From Methanocorpusculum sp. (lineage in GTDB: Archaea; Halobacteriota; Methanomicrobia; Methanomicrobiales; Methanocorpusculaceae), in assembly GCA_029987245.1 (NCBI GenBank), contig DALTWG010000015.1, positions 1 through 29,593 on the forward strand: a DNA stretch of 29,593 nucleotides, written 5' to 3'. Under the pieces are notes generated by a model. That model was given only the letters and a program-made list of their open reading frames with translations. It searched no databases and had not been told where the DNA came from. Positions 13,606 through 21,393 of this stretch are shown here, in pieces. How positions within the stretch are numbered: the first letter of the stretch is position 1; each line of letters begins with the position of its first letter. The position numbers and the translations under genes are program-made.

Positions 13606-14856
13606 TTAGAGAAGCCGGACCTCTATTTCCTTCTTTTTTACCGCATAGATGAGATAAACCGCGCCGATTACAAGCCCGATTCCGGCCATAAGCAAATCAT
13701 AATAAATGAAATGCCCGAAGCAGTCATAGACCATGCCGGCGATTATTTCATTAAAGCAGTAGCCGAGCATGTAAGGGATGCTGATAAGCCCGAAGACCGC
13801 CGGAAAAGCGATAAGCGGAACGCTGTCCTGCACAATCGAGGAAAAGAGCGGAAATCCCGTACCTATTGCAAACGCAATAAGACACAAAAACAGCGCCGTA
13901 GTCACAGCCGAAGGACCGAAATACTGCATCAGAAGCGAAAAAATGCTTACCGAAAGAATGACCGTGCCTGCTATTGCATATTTGTTTTTCGCCTTCGAAC
14001 AGATGTAGCCGGCTAAAAGACTGCTTGCGATAATAAGAGCGCAGGTCGCCATCACAACAAATGATGCATCAAATTCCCCGAATCCGCTCAATAAAAGCTC
14101 CATAAAGCCGTGATTTGCAACATCTCCTTCGATGAACCCAACATACATAAACCCGGGAATAATCAGATACGTTACCGGGTTTGAGAGAAGCGGCTTGTAA
14201 ATCGAACGGATGGTATATTTGCGCTTTTCCGAGGGAGTGGCCGCCGCAGCGGGCGTAAACGCCTTCGATTTCCGGAAGACAAAGGCAAGCGGAATCATGC
14301 AAAGCGACACGGCGGCCACAATCATGAAATAAAAGCCGATATCCGCGTATTCCGAGACGCTTTCCACAAGCGGCGCGGAAATCAGGGCAAGAAGCCCCTC
14401 GCCGCCCACTAAAAGACCGCCGAACATCGCACCGTGTCTTTCCCCGATAAGCGGGATTGCCGCGCCGAATATAACAGAATATGACAGCGCACCAAAGCCG
14501 AGTCCGGTTAAAAGACCGTAGAACAGCACAAGACCGGCAAAATCGCTGCATACTGCCGTTCCGAAATAGCCGGCGGCAGACAGCAGGGCGCCTGCAATCA
14601 GCACCCGGAAATTGGAGATTTTAATGCCGAGATAGCCGAACAGCGGCTCGGCAAAGGTTCCCACCATGTCCCCCGCAAACAAAACAGCCGATACCGTGCC
14701 GTAGGTAAGACCGGTTTTTTCCATCATGTTTACGGATAAGACGCCGTTCAAGCCCGCAAATCCTTTCATTACGCAGTATATCAGAAGGGCGGCAGCGAGA
14801 TACGGCAGTATCTTTTTAAGAGGCCGGGTTGCGGATAGTGCGGGGGTGTTACTCAT
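13606..14856 (-). CDS. Major facilitator superfamily transporter
   Basis: A 416-residue membrane carrier with about 12 hydrophobic segments. The loop between helices 2 and 3 (GYLGIKISNFRVLI) is at the place of the MFS signature but poorly conserved, and a charged central loop (RKSKAF to EKRKYT, about 193-212) divides the two six-helix halves. It resembles generic MFS carriers of the sugar/anion type more than drug exporters of the Bcr type found later in the window. The substrate is unknown. The start at 14856 has a TATA box 23 bp upstream (14875-14883) and no Shine-Dalgarno. It converges with the lipoprotein gene across 22 bp. Confidence 0.85.
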   Translation of the reverse strand: MSNTPALSATRPLKKILPYLAAALLIYCVMKGFAGLNGVLSVNMMEKTGLTYGTVSAVLFAGDMVGTFAEPLFGYLGIKISNFRVLIAGALLSAAGYFGTAVCSDFAGLVLFYGLLTGLGFGALSYSVIFGAAIPLIGERHGAMFGGLLVGGEGLLALISAPLVESVSEYADIGFYFMIVAAVSLCMIPLAFVFRKSKAFTPAAAATPSEKRKYTIRSIYKPLLSNPVTYLIIPGFMYVGFIEGDVANHGFMELLLSGFGEFDASFVVMATCALIIASSLLAGYICSKAKNKYAIAGTVILSVSIFSLLMQYFGPSAVTTALFLCLIAFAIGTGFPLFSSIVQDSVPLIAFPAVFGLISIPYMLGYCFNEIIAGMVYDCFGHFIYYDLLMAGIGLVIGAVYLIYAVKKKEIEVRLL

Positions 14857-14874
14857 TTGAATTGTATAGGATGG

Positions 14875-14883
14875 GTTATATTT
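14875..14883 (-). promoter_or_regulatory. TATA box of MFS gene at 14856
   Basis: AAATATAAC on the minus strand is centred about 23 bp from the ATG at 14856; leaderless initiation is likely. Confidence 0.5.
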
Positions 14884-14912
14884 GGTATTAAAATTATTGA
14901 ATGGGATAAAAT

Positions 14913-16082
14913 CTAAAAATCAAACAGCGTTTTCTGCTCCCGCATCTCCTTAACCAGCCCCATGCGCGAAATCCAGAAACGAGACCCAAGCAGCTGCGAT
15001 GCAGCTGCCAGCGCCTCGGCGAGCGTCCCGGTTTTTACCGGACGCGAGGATAAAGAAGCATGTGCCGCCTCCCGCACCACCCAGACACCTAAAGGCGCCC
15101 AGTAATCGCCGGTGATATCACGCACACAGATAACGCGGGCGCACCGGCCGAGCGAGTGCAAATGCTCCAGGGCGGCAAGCCGCGCCGCATAATAGCCCCC
15201 TGCAATCGGCGAATACTCCGACTTCGTCATGCCCTTCTCCCCGTCCACAATCACCGAGCCCTCGTCGCCGCCCCACAGCGAATTCTTCTGCCAGCGCTCC
15301 AGCATCTCGAAACGCCAGTCATTTGCCGGAATCAGAATAAAACAGATGCGGTTTCCATGAAGCATCCCGCAGTAGACCTCATAGTCAAGTACCGAAGGAT
15401 ACTTCACAATCTCATGCTTATAGGAGTCCGCAAGCATGGAATCCGCGGCCGTAATCGCCCAACGGGTTGGAACAACCCGCCGGTTCTTTTCAAGCCCCAT
15501 CAAGCCTGATGTCAGCAGATTCGTAATTTTATAAATATCCGTGCCGTTTTCAAACATCACCCGGGCCGCCTCGTTCGCGCGCAAATCCGTATCCGAAGTG
15601 CATTTGTCGACAATCCGGCTCACCGAGGCATTATCAATCACATCGATTTTTTTCATCTGCCCGGATAAACCGGTTGGCGTTACCTCGCCGTCGAAATTCA
15701 AATCAAACAGCACCGGCTTTTCAAAAGCAACCTCAACATCCAGCGGCTTTGAGGAAAGAGCTATCTCCTGCACCTTGCCCAAATCAGGCACATGCACATC
15801 GATATCTTTGCCGCCGCGAATTGTGCGCGAGCGCACCGATACGATATCGTCTATGGAAAAACCCTTGGCAATCCAGTCCAGCGGATTGTCCGAGTCATTT
15901 ATCATCAAAGGCCCGCCGACTACTCTGGGGTAGCCGAAAGAGCCGACAAAAACCGAAGGCGATGCGCCCATATATTCTGAAACCGGGCGCGTGTCCTGTA
16001 AAGCGTGAAAGCGCGATGAAATCGGGCATTTGGGCAGGCCGCACATTCCTTTTCCTTTACAGACGGCGCATTGTTTGGGCAT
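14913..16082 (-). CDS. nreA: DNA repair protein NreA
   Basis: NreA is a conserved archaeal protein that works with PCNA in repair of DNA damage. The 389 residues start with a four-Cys zinc-binding motif (Cys5, Cys8, Cys14, Cys19), followed by the family segment SPSVFVGSFGYPRVVGGPL (42-60) and the DUF650/DUF651 core. The last seven residues, QKTLFDF (383-389), form a PCNA-interacting peptide at the very C-terminus, as described for the family. The length is normal. The ATG at 16082 has a TATA box at 16107-16115, 29 bp upstream. The divergent neighbour is a SIMPL protein, and a perfect palindrome lies between the two promoters. Confidence 0.93.
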   Translation of the reverse strand: MPKQCAVCKGKGMCGLPKCPISSRFHALQDTRPVSEYMGASPSVFVGSFGYPRVVGGPLMINDSDNPLDWIAKGFSIDDIVSVRSRTIRGGKDIDVHVPDLGKVQEIALSSKPLDVEVAFEKPVLFDLNFDGEVTPTGLSGQMKKIDVIDNASVSRIVDKCTSDTDLRANEAARVMFENGTDIYKITNLLTSGLMGLEKNRRVVPTRWAITAADSMLADSYKHEIVKYPSVLDYEVYCGMLHGNRICFILIPANDWRFEMLERWQKNSLWGGDEGSVIVDGEKGMTKSEYSPIAGGYYAARLAALEHLHSLGRCARVICVRDITGDYWAPLGVWVVREAAHASLSSRPVKTGTLAEALAAASQLLGSRFWISRMGLVKEMREQKTLFDF

Positions 16083-16106
16083 TTAGTATCTGATTGGTTG
16101 TGTGAG

Positions 16107-16115
16107 GTAAAATAC
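16107..16115 (-). promoter_or_regulatory. TATA box of nreA
   Basis: GTATTTTAC on the minus strand, centred 29 bp from the nreA ATG. Confidence 0.5.
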
Positions 16116-16125
16116 CTGCCGAATG

Positions 16126-16141
16126 TGCGAAAAAATTCGCA
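16126..16141. promoter_or_regulatory. Palindrome between nreA and SIMPL promoters, candidate operator
   Basis: TGCGAA-AAAA-TTCGCA is a perfect inverted repeat with six-base arms. Its centre is about 22 bp from the nreA TATA box centre and about 24 bp from that of the SIMPL gene, so it is placed symmetrically between divergent promoters, where a dimeric regulator would bind. No T tract follows, so a terminator is unlikely. Confidence 0.5.
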
Positions 16142-16152
16142 GTTTAGAGAAG

Positions 16153-16163
16153 TTATTTTTAAA
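16153..16163 (+). promoter_or_regulatory. TATA box of SIMPL gene
   Basis: TTATTTTTAAA is centred 26 bp upstream of the ATG at 16184. Confidence 0.5.
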
Positions 16164-16183
16164 CACAGAGCAAATAATAGGGT

Positions 16184-16936
16184 ATGAAAGGAAAAGGTAT
16201 GCTTGGCGCACTCTGCCTTTTGGCTGTACTTGTTTTCCTCGTCTGCCCTGCGGCGGCAGAGGAAAACGCTAACGACCAGGTGATTAAAGTCACGGGCTTT
16301 GGCGAATCAACCACCGCCCCGGACAAGGTCACGGTAAATCTTGGTGTCGAATTCACCGACACCAATGCAGCGACGGTACAGAAAAAGGCCGCTGATGCCA
16401 TGAAAAAAATTATTGCCGCAGTAAAGTCTGCAGGTATCAAAGAATCGGACATTACCACGAATAAGTATTCGATGTACTCGTATACCGTGGGCGAATACAA
16501 TGAAGGAACCTACCCGAAGGGAACGGTTGTCTATGCAATCAACAGTTCTGTCAAGGTGGTTTCCTATGATGTGGATGCAATCGGAACTGTAATTGACAAG
16601 GCTGTTTCAGCCGGTGCAAACAGCATCGGCAGCCTCCAGTTCGGGCTTTCCAATGAAAAACAGATAAGCGAGCGCAAAGCCGCTCTGCAGTCCGCGGTAA
16701 AGGCTGCCCGTGCCGATGCAGATGCAGTAGCCGAAGCGCTCGGCATCAGAATTACGGCAATCGGACTTGTATCCATCGGACAAAGCTCTACTCCGGTTTC
16801 GTATGCGGAAGTGCCGATGGCAGCCGAAGATGCTGTTGTAATGACCGCCAAAGCTACATCCGGGGCAAATGACCTGACTGTGTCGGCCGGAGAGCTTTCC
16901 ACAACGGCTACGGTGTCTATTGCATATATCTACTAA
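16184..16936 (+). CDS. Secreted SIMPL-domain (DUF541) protein
   Basis: A 250-residue protein with a signal peptide (hydrophobic residues about 7-22, cleavage likely after the Ala-Ala-Ala at 23-25) followed by a SIMPL/DUF541 domain: VIKVTGFGESTTAPDKVTV at the start, the NKYSMYSYT strand in the middle and the VSIAYIY end. SIMPL proteins (such as E. coli YggE) form ring assemblies at membranes and are linked to oxidative or envelope stress; the molecular role is unclear. The start fits a leaderless mRNA, with a TATA box 26 bp away. A T7 tract follows the stop codon. It is divergent from nreA, with a shared palindrome between. Confidence 0.9.
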   Translation: MKGKGMLGALCLLAVLVFLVCPAAAEENANDQVIKVTGFGESTTAPDKVTVNLGVEFTDTNAATVQKKAADAMKKIIAAVKSAGIKESDITTNKYSMYSYTVGEYNEGTYPKGTVVYAINSSVKVVSYDVDAIGTVIDKAVSAGANSIGSLQFGLSNEKQISERKAALQSAVKAARADADAVAEALGIRITAIGLVSIGQSSTPVSYAEVPMAAEDAVVMTAKATSGANDLTVSAGELSTTATVSIAYIY

Positions 16937-16940
16937 TCTC

Positions 16941-16947
16941 TTTTTTT
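16941..16947 (+). terminator. Oligo-T terminator after SIMPL gene
   Basis: T7 beginning five bases after the stop codon, ahead of the ycaO promoter. Confidence 0.6.
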
Positions 16948-16965
16948 CCCTCCCGCAAAACAAAA

Positions 16966-16975
16966 CCTTAAAAAC
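16966..16975 (+). promoter_or_regulatory. TATA box of ycaO-tfuA-E1 operon
   Basis: CCTTAAAAAC is centred about 29 bp upstream of the ycaO ATG at 16999; no Shine-Dalgarno is present. Confidence 0.45.
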
Positions 16976-16998
16976 TCATAGCACACTATATCTAATCA

Positions 16999-18219
16999 AT
17001 GATAGAACTCCACTCCTCGCCCAAAGTCTATTTTGGCTGGACCGAACGTGCAAGCACTCCTGAAAATACGCTCGCCCGCATTGAAAGCGCCGTGCCTGCG
17101 GCCGGAATCACCCGTGTTGCCGATATTACCGATTTAGACCGCATCGGCATTCCTGTCTACTCCTGCATCAGACCGACCGCGGCAGACGGCGCCATATCTG
17201 TCTACAACGGCAAAGGCGGCACCGAAACAGAGGCAAAAGTCGCCGGCATAATGGAAGGAATCGAACGATACAGCGCGGAAGCCGTCCCGCGCGATCCGGA
17301 GGGATTTATGTACTCAGACCTTTTGCGCGCCGGAAAAACCGCCCTTGACCCGCGCCAGTTAATTATCCCCAAAGAAAGCGAATTCGATAAAAATATGCCC
17401 TGGATGGAAGGATACGACATCGCAAACAATGAATCCATATTTGTCCCCCTCTGCGCCGTGGTGCACCCCAACCCGTACTATTTCCCCTCCCTTTTCCGCT
17501 CCAGCTCCAACGGGGTTGCCTCGGGCAACACCCTCGAAGAAGCTATATTTTACGCGCTTACCGAAGTAATCGAGCGGGATTCCTGGTCGCTGGTGGAAGC
17601 GACCAGAAACACCGGCGCAAAACTCACTGACTTCCCGCCGCGCGTCGCGGAAATGGTGGATAAATTCACCAAAGCAGGCGTTGATGTGATCTTACGCGAC
17701 ATTACCTCGGACCTCGGTATCCCAACCATCGCCGCCGTATCCGACGACGTCGAACGCAAAGACCCGCGCCTTTTAACCATCGGCATGGGAACGCATACCA
17801 ATGCGGAAACCGCGATGATTCGGGCACTCACCGAAGTTGCCCAGAGCCGGGCAACACAGATTCACGGGGCGCGCGAAGATGCGACTCTCGCCCAGTTCCG
17901 CGAGGCTATGGGCTATGAACGCGTCAAACGCCTGAACGCCTACTGGTTTAAAGGCGATGAGTACAAACCGGCATCCGATGTCAAATCCTGCGCCACGCCG
18001 GATTTCAAGACCGATATCGAGGAAATGATACAGCGCATCCGCGCAGCAGGGCTTGACCGCGTGATTGTATTTGACCTCACCGACCCGGAGATTAAGATAC
18101 CGGTGGTCCGCGTGGTTGTGCCCGGGCTTGAATGTTTCACGATTGACAATGAACGGAAAGGAGGGAGATGTCGTGCCGCAGAGCGTGCGAATTTACGCCG
18201 GCCCAAGCATAACGCGTGA
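16999..18219 (+). CDS. ycaO: YcaO-domain ATP-dependent thioamide-forming enzyme
   Basis: YcaO enzymes activate a backbone amide with ATP. In methanogens YcaO with TfuA makes the thioglycine of methyl-coenzyme M reductase subunit McrA. The 406 residues show the ATP-binding segments EGIERYSAE (86-94) and EEAIFYALTEVIERD (180-194), a third acidic block TEVAQSRATQIHG (278-290), and the PVVRVVVPGLE end segment near 366-376. It lacks the proline-rich tail of azoline-forming YcaOs, which fits a thioamide role. Its last 47 bases overlap tfuA, so the two are translationally linked. A TATA box 29 bp before the ATG suggests a leaderless operon mRNA. McrA itself is not in the window. Confidence 0.93.
   Translation: MIELHSSPKVYFGWTERASTPENTLARIESAVPAAGITRVADITDLDRIGIPVYSCIRPTAADGAISVYNGKGGTETEAKVAGIMEGIERYSAEAVPRDPEGFMYSDLLRAGKTALDPRQLIIPKESEFDKNMPWMEGYDIANNESIFVPLCAVVHPNPYYFPSLFRSSSNGVASGNTLEEAIFYALTEVIERDSWSLVEATRNTGAKLTDFPPRVAEMVDKFTKAGVDVILRDITSDLGIPTIAAVSDDVERKDPRLLTIGMGTHTNAETAMIRALTEVAQSRATQIHGAREDATLAQFREAMGYERVKRLNAYWFKGDEYKPASDVKSCATPDFKTDIEEMIQRIRAAGLDRVIVFDLTDPEIKIPVVRVVVPGLECFTIDNERKGGRCRAAERANLRRPKHNA
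18157..18165 (+). promoter_or_regulatory. Shine-Dalgarno deciding the tfuA GTG start
   Basis: AAAGGAGGG lies inside the 3' end of ycaO, with the GGAGG core eight bases before the GTG at 18173. It picks GTG 18173 over the in-frame ATG at 18149, which would leave the site inside the coding region. Confidence 0.75.
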
Positions 18220-18814
18220 AGAAGTCCTCGCAATTTTACCGGATGCAGACTATTTCCCGCCGGTAAAACGGGGCGATGTGTCGGCCGCTGCAGCGGCCGG
18301 GGCAAAGGTATTAGTCCTCATCGACGGCGTCTTTTTCCAGAATGAAGCCGTAGCGCACCGGGAAATTCTCGCCGCAATTAAGGCCGGCGTAAAGGTATTC
18401 GGCTCTTCGTCGATGGGCGCCCTTCGCGCGGCAGAACTCGACACGCTTGGCATGACCGGTTCAGGTAAGATTTATACCTGGTACAAATCGGGCAAAATCA
18501 TCGCCGATGACGAAGTTGGCATGGTTTTTGACGCGCAATCAGGAACGGCTTTGTCGGATCCCATGGTAAATATCAGGGCGAGTTTTGCAAAAGCCGCGAA
18601 AGAGGGCGTTATTTCAGCAGAAGAAGAGGCCGCGCTTCTCAAAACCTGCAAAGGGATTTATTATCCGGAACGCACATACCGCAAAGTGATAAAAGAGTCG
18701 CCTCTGGCGGAAGAGAAAAAAGCCGCGCTGCAGGCGTGGCTGAAAGAAAACAAGGTAGACCAGAAACATCTTGATGCAGTCGAATGCCTGCATTTAGTGA
18801 GGAACAGTATATGA
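18173..18814 (+). CDS. tfuA: TfuA-like protein, YcaO partner
   Basis: TfuA helps YcaO install backbone thioamides, probably by delivering sulfur, and is needed with YcaO for McrA thioglycine in Methanosarcina. The 213-residue product (from GTG) carries the family core: YAGPSI near the start, PPVKRGDV, a GVFFQNEAV-H-EIL stretch, then VFGSSSMGALRAAEL and IYTWYKSGKIIADDEVG. The start is set by a strong Shine-Dalgarno at 18157-18165. It overlaps ycaO by 47 bp and ends in ATGA, shared with the start of the E1-like gene. The C-terminal third (after about 125) is helical and charged, typical of the archaeal TfuA form. Confidence 0.92.
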   Translation: MPQSVRIYAGPSITREEVLAILPDADYFPPVKRGDVSAAAAAGAKVLVLIDGVFFQNEAVAHREILAAIKAGVKVFGSSSMGALRAAELDTLGMTGSGKIYTWYKSGKIIADDEVGMVFDAQSGTALSDPMVNIRASFAKAAKEGVISAEEEAALLKTCKGIYYPERTYRKVIKESPLAEEKKAALQAWLKENKVDQKHLDAVECLHLVRNSI

Positions 18815-19521
18815 GCGAACGCTATGCGCGCCAGATTCCTTTAATCGGCGCGGAAAATCAGAAAAAACTCCGGGATGCAACCGTATTTGTCGCGGGAGCC
18901 GGCGGGCTCGGCTCGCCGGTCTCGTATTATCTTGCGGGAGCGGGTGTTGGAAAAATCAGGATTGCCGATATGGACACAGTGGACGAATCCAATCTGAACC
19001 GCCAGATTCTGCATTCACAAAGCCGTGTGGGAATGAAAAAAGCGTATTCGGCAAAACTCGCGCTGGAAGCGTTTAATCCGGAATGCGAGGTGGAGGCATT
19101 CACCGAAAAAATCGGGGACGACACGATAAAACGCCTTGCAGATGATGCGGATTTGCTTATCGACTGCATGGACAATTTTGAGGCGCGGTATGCGCTGAAC
19201 AGATATTCGCAGAAAACCGGCATCCCGCTTCTCCACGGCGCGGTCTCGGGCTACGCCGGACAGATTACGCTTCTTATTCCGGGAAAGACACCGTGTCTTT
19301 CGTGCATTTTCCCCAATTCAGAGCAGTCTTCAACGCAAAATATAATCGGCGCGTATGCAGGGGTTGTCGGCTCAATGCAGGCCGGAGAAGCGGTAAAATA
19401 TCTCACTGGCGACCCTTCCCTTGCGGGAAAGCTGCTTATCTATGACGGGCGGGCCAATTCGGTGGATCTGTTTTCGGTAAAGAAAAATGCGCGCTGCCCG
19501 ATCTGCGGCGGGAAAGAGTAA
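18811..19521 (+). CDS. E1-like ThiF/MoeB family adenylyltransferase
   Basis: ThiF/MoeB enzymes adenylate the C-terminal glycine of ubiquitin-like sulfur carriers. The 236 residues show the nucleotide loop GAGGLGSPV (29-37), the DMDTVDESNLNRQ segment (53-65), DCMDNFEARY (118-127) and four zinc-binding Cys: CLSC (162-165) and CPIC (229-232). Where ThiF has its catalytic Cys, in the block before the GxxGSxQAxEA segment, this protein reads QSSTQNIIG, so a thioester-forming Cys seems missing. The ATG at 18811 overlaps the tfuA stop (ATGA) and follows GTGAGGA (18797-18803). The start at 18784 is rejected. Tight linkage points to sulfur activation for the YcaO/TfuA step. No carrier protein gene is seen nearby. 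Confidence 0.88.
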   Translation: MSERYARQIPLIGAENQKKLRDATVFVAGAGGLGSPVSYYLAGAGVGKIRIADMDTVDESNLNRQILHSQSRVGMKKAYSAKLALEAFNPECEVEAFTEKIGDDTIKRLADDADLLIDCMDNFEARYALNRYSQKTGIPLLHGAVSGYAGQITLLIPGKTPCLSCIFPNSEQSSTQNIIGAYAGVVGSMQAGEAVKYLTGDPSLAGKLLIYDGRANSVDLFSVKKNARCPICGGKE

Positions 19522-19562
19522 GAGGGTTTTTCACCCGCCCTCATCCATTTCCAATCAGCAAC

Positions 19563-19570
19563 CATATTTT
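19563..19570 (+). promoter_or_regulatory. TATA box of ahcY-like gene
   Basis: CATATTTT is centred 28 bp upstream of the ATG at 19594; no Shine-Dalgarno. Confidence 0.5.
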
Positions 19571-19593
19571 CTCATACAGCAAATACTATTGCC

Positions 19594-20820
19594 ATGACTC
19601 ACTCCGGTGAACAGAAAATCCAGTGGGCCTGGCAGTATATGCCGGTGCTTCAGGCAATCAAAGCCCGCTTTGAAAAGGAAAAACCCTTGGCAGGACACCG
19701 AATCGGCATGGCGCTCCATGTCGAAGCAAAAACTGCGTGTCTTGCGCGCACCTTAGCCGCAGGAGGCGCAGATGTTTCCATAACCGGCTGCAACCCGCTT
19801 TCAACGCAGGACGACGTTGCTGAAGCGCTGTCTTTGGGCGGCATCAAATGCTATGCAAAGCGCGGCTGCACAAGCGCGGAATATTATGCCGCAATCGACA
19901 AAGTTCTTGACGCAAAACCGACATTAACCATCGACGACGGCATGGATTTAATCAACCGCGTGCACCTTGACCGCCGCGATGCACTGGAGCAGCTCATCGG
20001 CGGCTGCGAGGAGACTACTACGGGCATCCACCGCTTGAAAGCGATGCACAAAGACGACAGACTCGAGATTCCGGTAATCGACGTCAATGACACCCCCATG
20101 AAGCATTATTTTGACAACGTCCACGGCACCGGCGAAAGCGCGCTGTCCTCTATTATGCTCACGACAAACATCCTTGTTGCCGGAAAACACGTCGTTGTCG
20201 GCGGATACGGCTACTGCGGCCGCGGAGTTGCAGCCAAGGCGCGGGCACTGGGCGCCCGCGTTATTGTGACCGAAATAGACCCGCGCAAAGCGCTTCAGGC
20301 GCATTTTGACGGCTTTGACGTCATGAGCATGAACGAAGCGGCAAAAATCGGCGACCTCTTTATTACCACTACCGGAAACTGCGATATCGTAACAGACCGG
20401 CACTTCCCGCTGTTAAAAGACGGCGCGCTTTTAGCAAACGCCGGTCATTTCAACACGGAAATCACCATTCCCTGGCTTGAGGCGCATGCCGAAAAAATCG
20501 AACACCGCGACAGCATTGACACGTACGTTGTAAACGGCAAAAAAATCCATGTGCTTGCCGAAGGCCGCCTGGTAAATCTTTCAACCTCCAAGGGCATGGG
20601 ACACCCTATTGAAGTAATGGACCTGAGCTTTGCCGTCCAGGCGCTTTCCGTCGAATACATGGCTAAAAACGGGAAATCGCTGAAACCGGGCGTTATTGAT
20701 GTGCCGACGGAGATTGATGAATATATTGCCCTGCTGAAACTGGAGTCGGTAGGCGCATCCATCGATGTTTTAACACCGGAACAGACTGCATATATGAACA
20801 GCTGGAATCACGGGACATAA
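19594..20820 (+). CDS. ahcY: AhcY-family hydrolase, probably S-inosyl-L-homocysteine hydrolase
   Basis: The family splits S-adenosylhomocysteine (SAH) into homocysteine and nucleoside during SAM recycling. In methanogens studied (M. jannaschii) the homologue prefers S-inosylhomocysteine. The 408 residues keep the catalytic set: EETTTG (139-144), Lys170, Asp174-Asn175, the NAD loop GGYGYCGRG (203-211), NAGHFN (282-287) and GHP (336-338). The purine pocket differs from SAH hydrolases: the usual His-Met/Val-Thr-x-Glu-Thr reads His42-Val43-Glu44-Ala45-Lys46-Thr47. Swapping the adenine-binding Glu for Lys fits a 6-oxo purine, hence the call. It has its own TATA box and a hairpin/T-tract terminator. 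The link to the thioamide operon upstream is only positional. Confidence 0.92.
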   Translation: MTHSGEQKIQWAWQYMPVLQAIKARFEKEKPLAGHRIGMALHVEAKTACLARTLAAGGADVSITGCNPLSTQDDVAEALSLGGIKCYAKRGCTSAEYYAAIDKVLDAKPTLTIDDGMDLINRVHLDRRDALEQLIGGCEETTTGIHRLKAMHKDDRLEIPVIDVNDTPMKHYFDNVHGTGESALSSIMLTTNILVAGKHVVVGGYGYCGRGVAAKARALGARVIVTEIDPRKALQAHFDGFDVMSMNEAAKIGDLFITTTGNCDIVTDRHFPLLKDGALLANAGHFNTEITIPWLEAHAEKIEHRDSIDTYVVNGKKIHVLAEGRLVNLSTSKGMGHPIEVMDLSFAVQALSVEYMAKNGKSLKPGVIDVPTEIDEYIALLKLESVGASIDVLTPEQTAYMNSWNHGT

Positions 20821-20841
20821 GATCCCGTACCTGCATTTTTT
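20810..20841 (+). terminator. Hairpin terminator with stop codon in its loop
   Basis: ACGGGA (20810-20815) and TCCCGT (20823-20828) pair around a seven-base loop containing the TAA stop of ahcY; T6 follows at 20836-20841. The arrangement resembles the element at the end of the ppk gene at 5881-5897. Confidence 0.55.
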
Positions 20842-20852
20842 ATTTGCCGGAG

Positions 20853-20858
20853 AAAAAA
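20853..20858 (-). terminator. Oligo-T terminator after lipoprotein gene
   Basis: T6 on the minus strand about 5 bases after the stop codon of the convergent lipoprotein gene. Confidence 0.4.
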
Positions 20859-20863
20859 GAAGG

Positions 20864-21292
20864 TTATCTGATTAAGGTCAGTCCTTCGGAATAGCCGTCA
20901 AATATTACCAGATACTGCACGCCGTCCTGCGCAACTATCGTAAGGTAACTCGTCTGCGCCTGGCCGCCCGACTCCCGCGGAAGTCCGGTGTATGCAACAA
21001 GATAATACTGCACGGTCTCGCTTTCTTCCACATACATCCAGCGGAAATTAATCGATTTTACCGCGATGCCGTTGGAGCGGAACTCCACCACACCGGTATT
21101 GTCGTCATTGAAGATGTAATAGATGCAGGCAACCGCATCGCCGATATCCATAGCCTGTGGATTGTACCATTCGCCTGAAATTGCCGACTGAGGGTTTGTC
21201 TCCTGAGGCGTTTTTTCCTCAGCCACACAGCCCGCCGTGCAAAGCAGAGCGGCTGCAAGAAGCAGGGATATGCAGAGAAGATATTTTTTCAT
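20864..21292 (-). CDS. Predicted small lipoprotein, unknown function
   Basis: A 142-residue protein starting MKKYLLC. The signal sequence is a Leu/Ala-rich stretch ending CTAGC at about 18-22, a lipobox-like site; Cys22 would be the lipid-bearing residue. The mature part begins with a short polar linker and then a single beta-rich domain (EWYNPQAMDIGD, the IYYIFNDDNTGVVEFRSNG hairpin, YLTIVAQDGVQYLVIF) that looks like a small beta-barrel or lipocalin-sized fold, though I cannot name it. An upstream extension to 21346 is rejected: the ATG at 21292 gives the normal Met-Lys-Lys start and has a TATA box 28 bp away (21315-21324). Its signal peptide resembles that of the lipoprotein at 12915. Confidence 0.8.
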   Translation of the reverse strand: MKKYLLCISLLLAAALLCTAGCVAEEKTPQETNPQSAISGEWYNPQAMDIGDAVACIYYIFNDDNTGVVEFRSNGIAVKSINFRWMYVEESETVQYYLVAYTGLPRESGGQAQTSYLTIVAQDGVQYLVIFDGYSEGLTLIR

Positions 21293-21314
21293 CCATGTAT
21301 ATTTACCCCGCCAT

Positions 21315-21324
21315 CTATAAAAAT
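21315..21324 (-). promoter_or_regulatory. TATA box of lipoprotein gene at 21292
   Basis: ATTTTTATAG on the minus strand is centred about 28 bp from the ATG. Confidence 0.5.
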
Positions 21325-21393
21325 ATCTGTTTTCAAAAAGCACCAACCAGTTACTATTAAACCCTTTAAATACAAATTACTATCCATATATCC

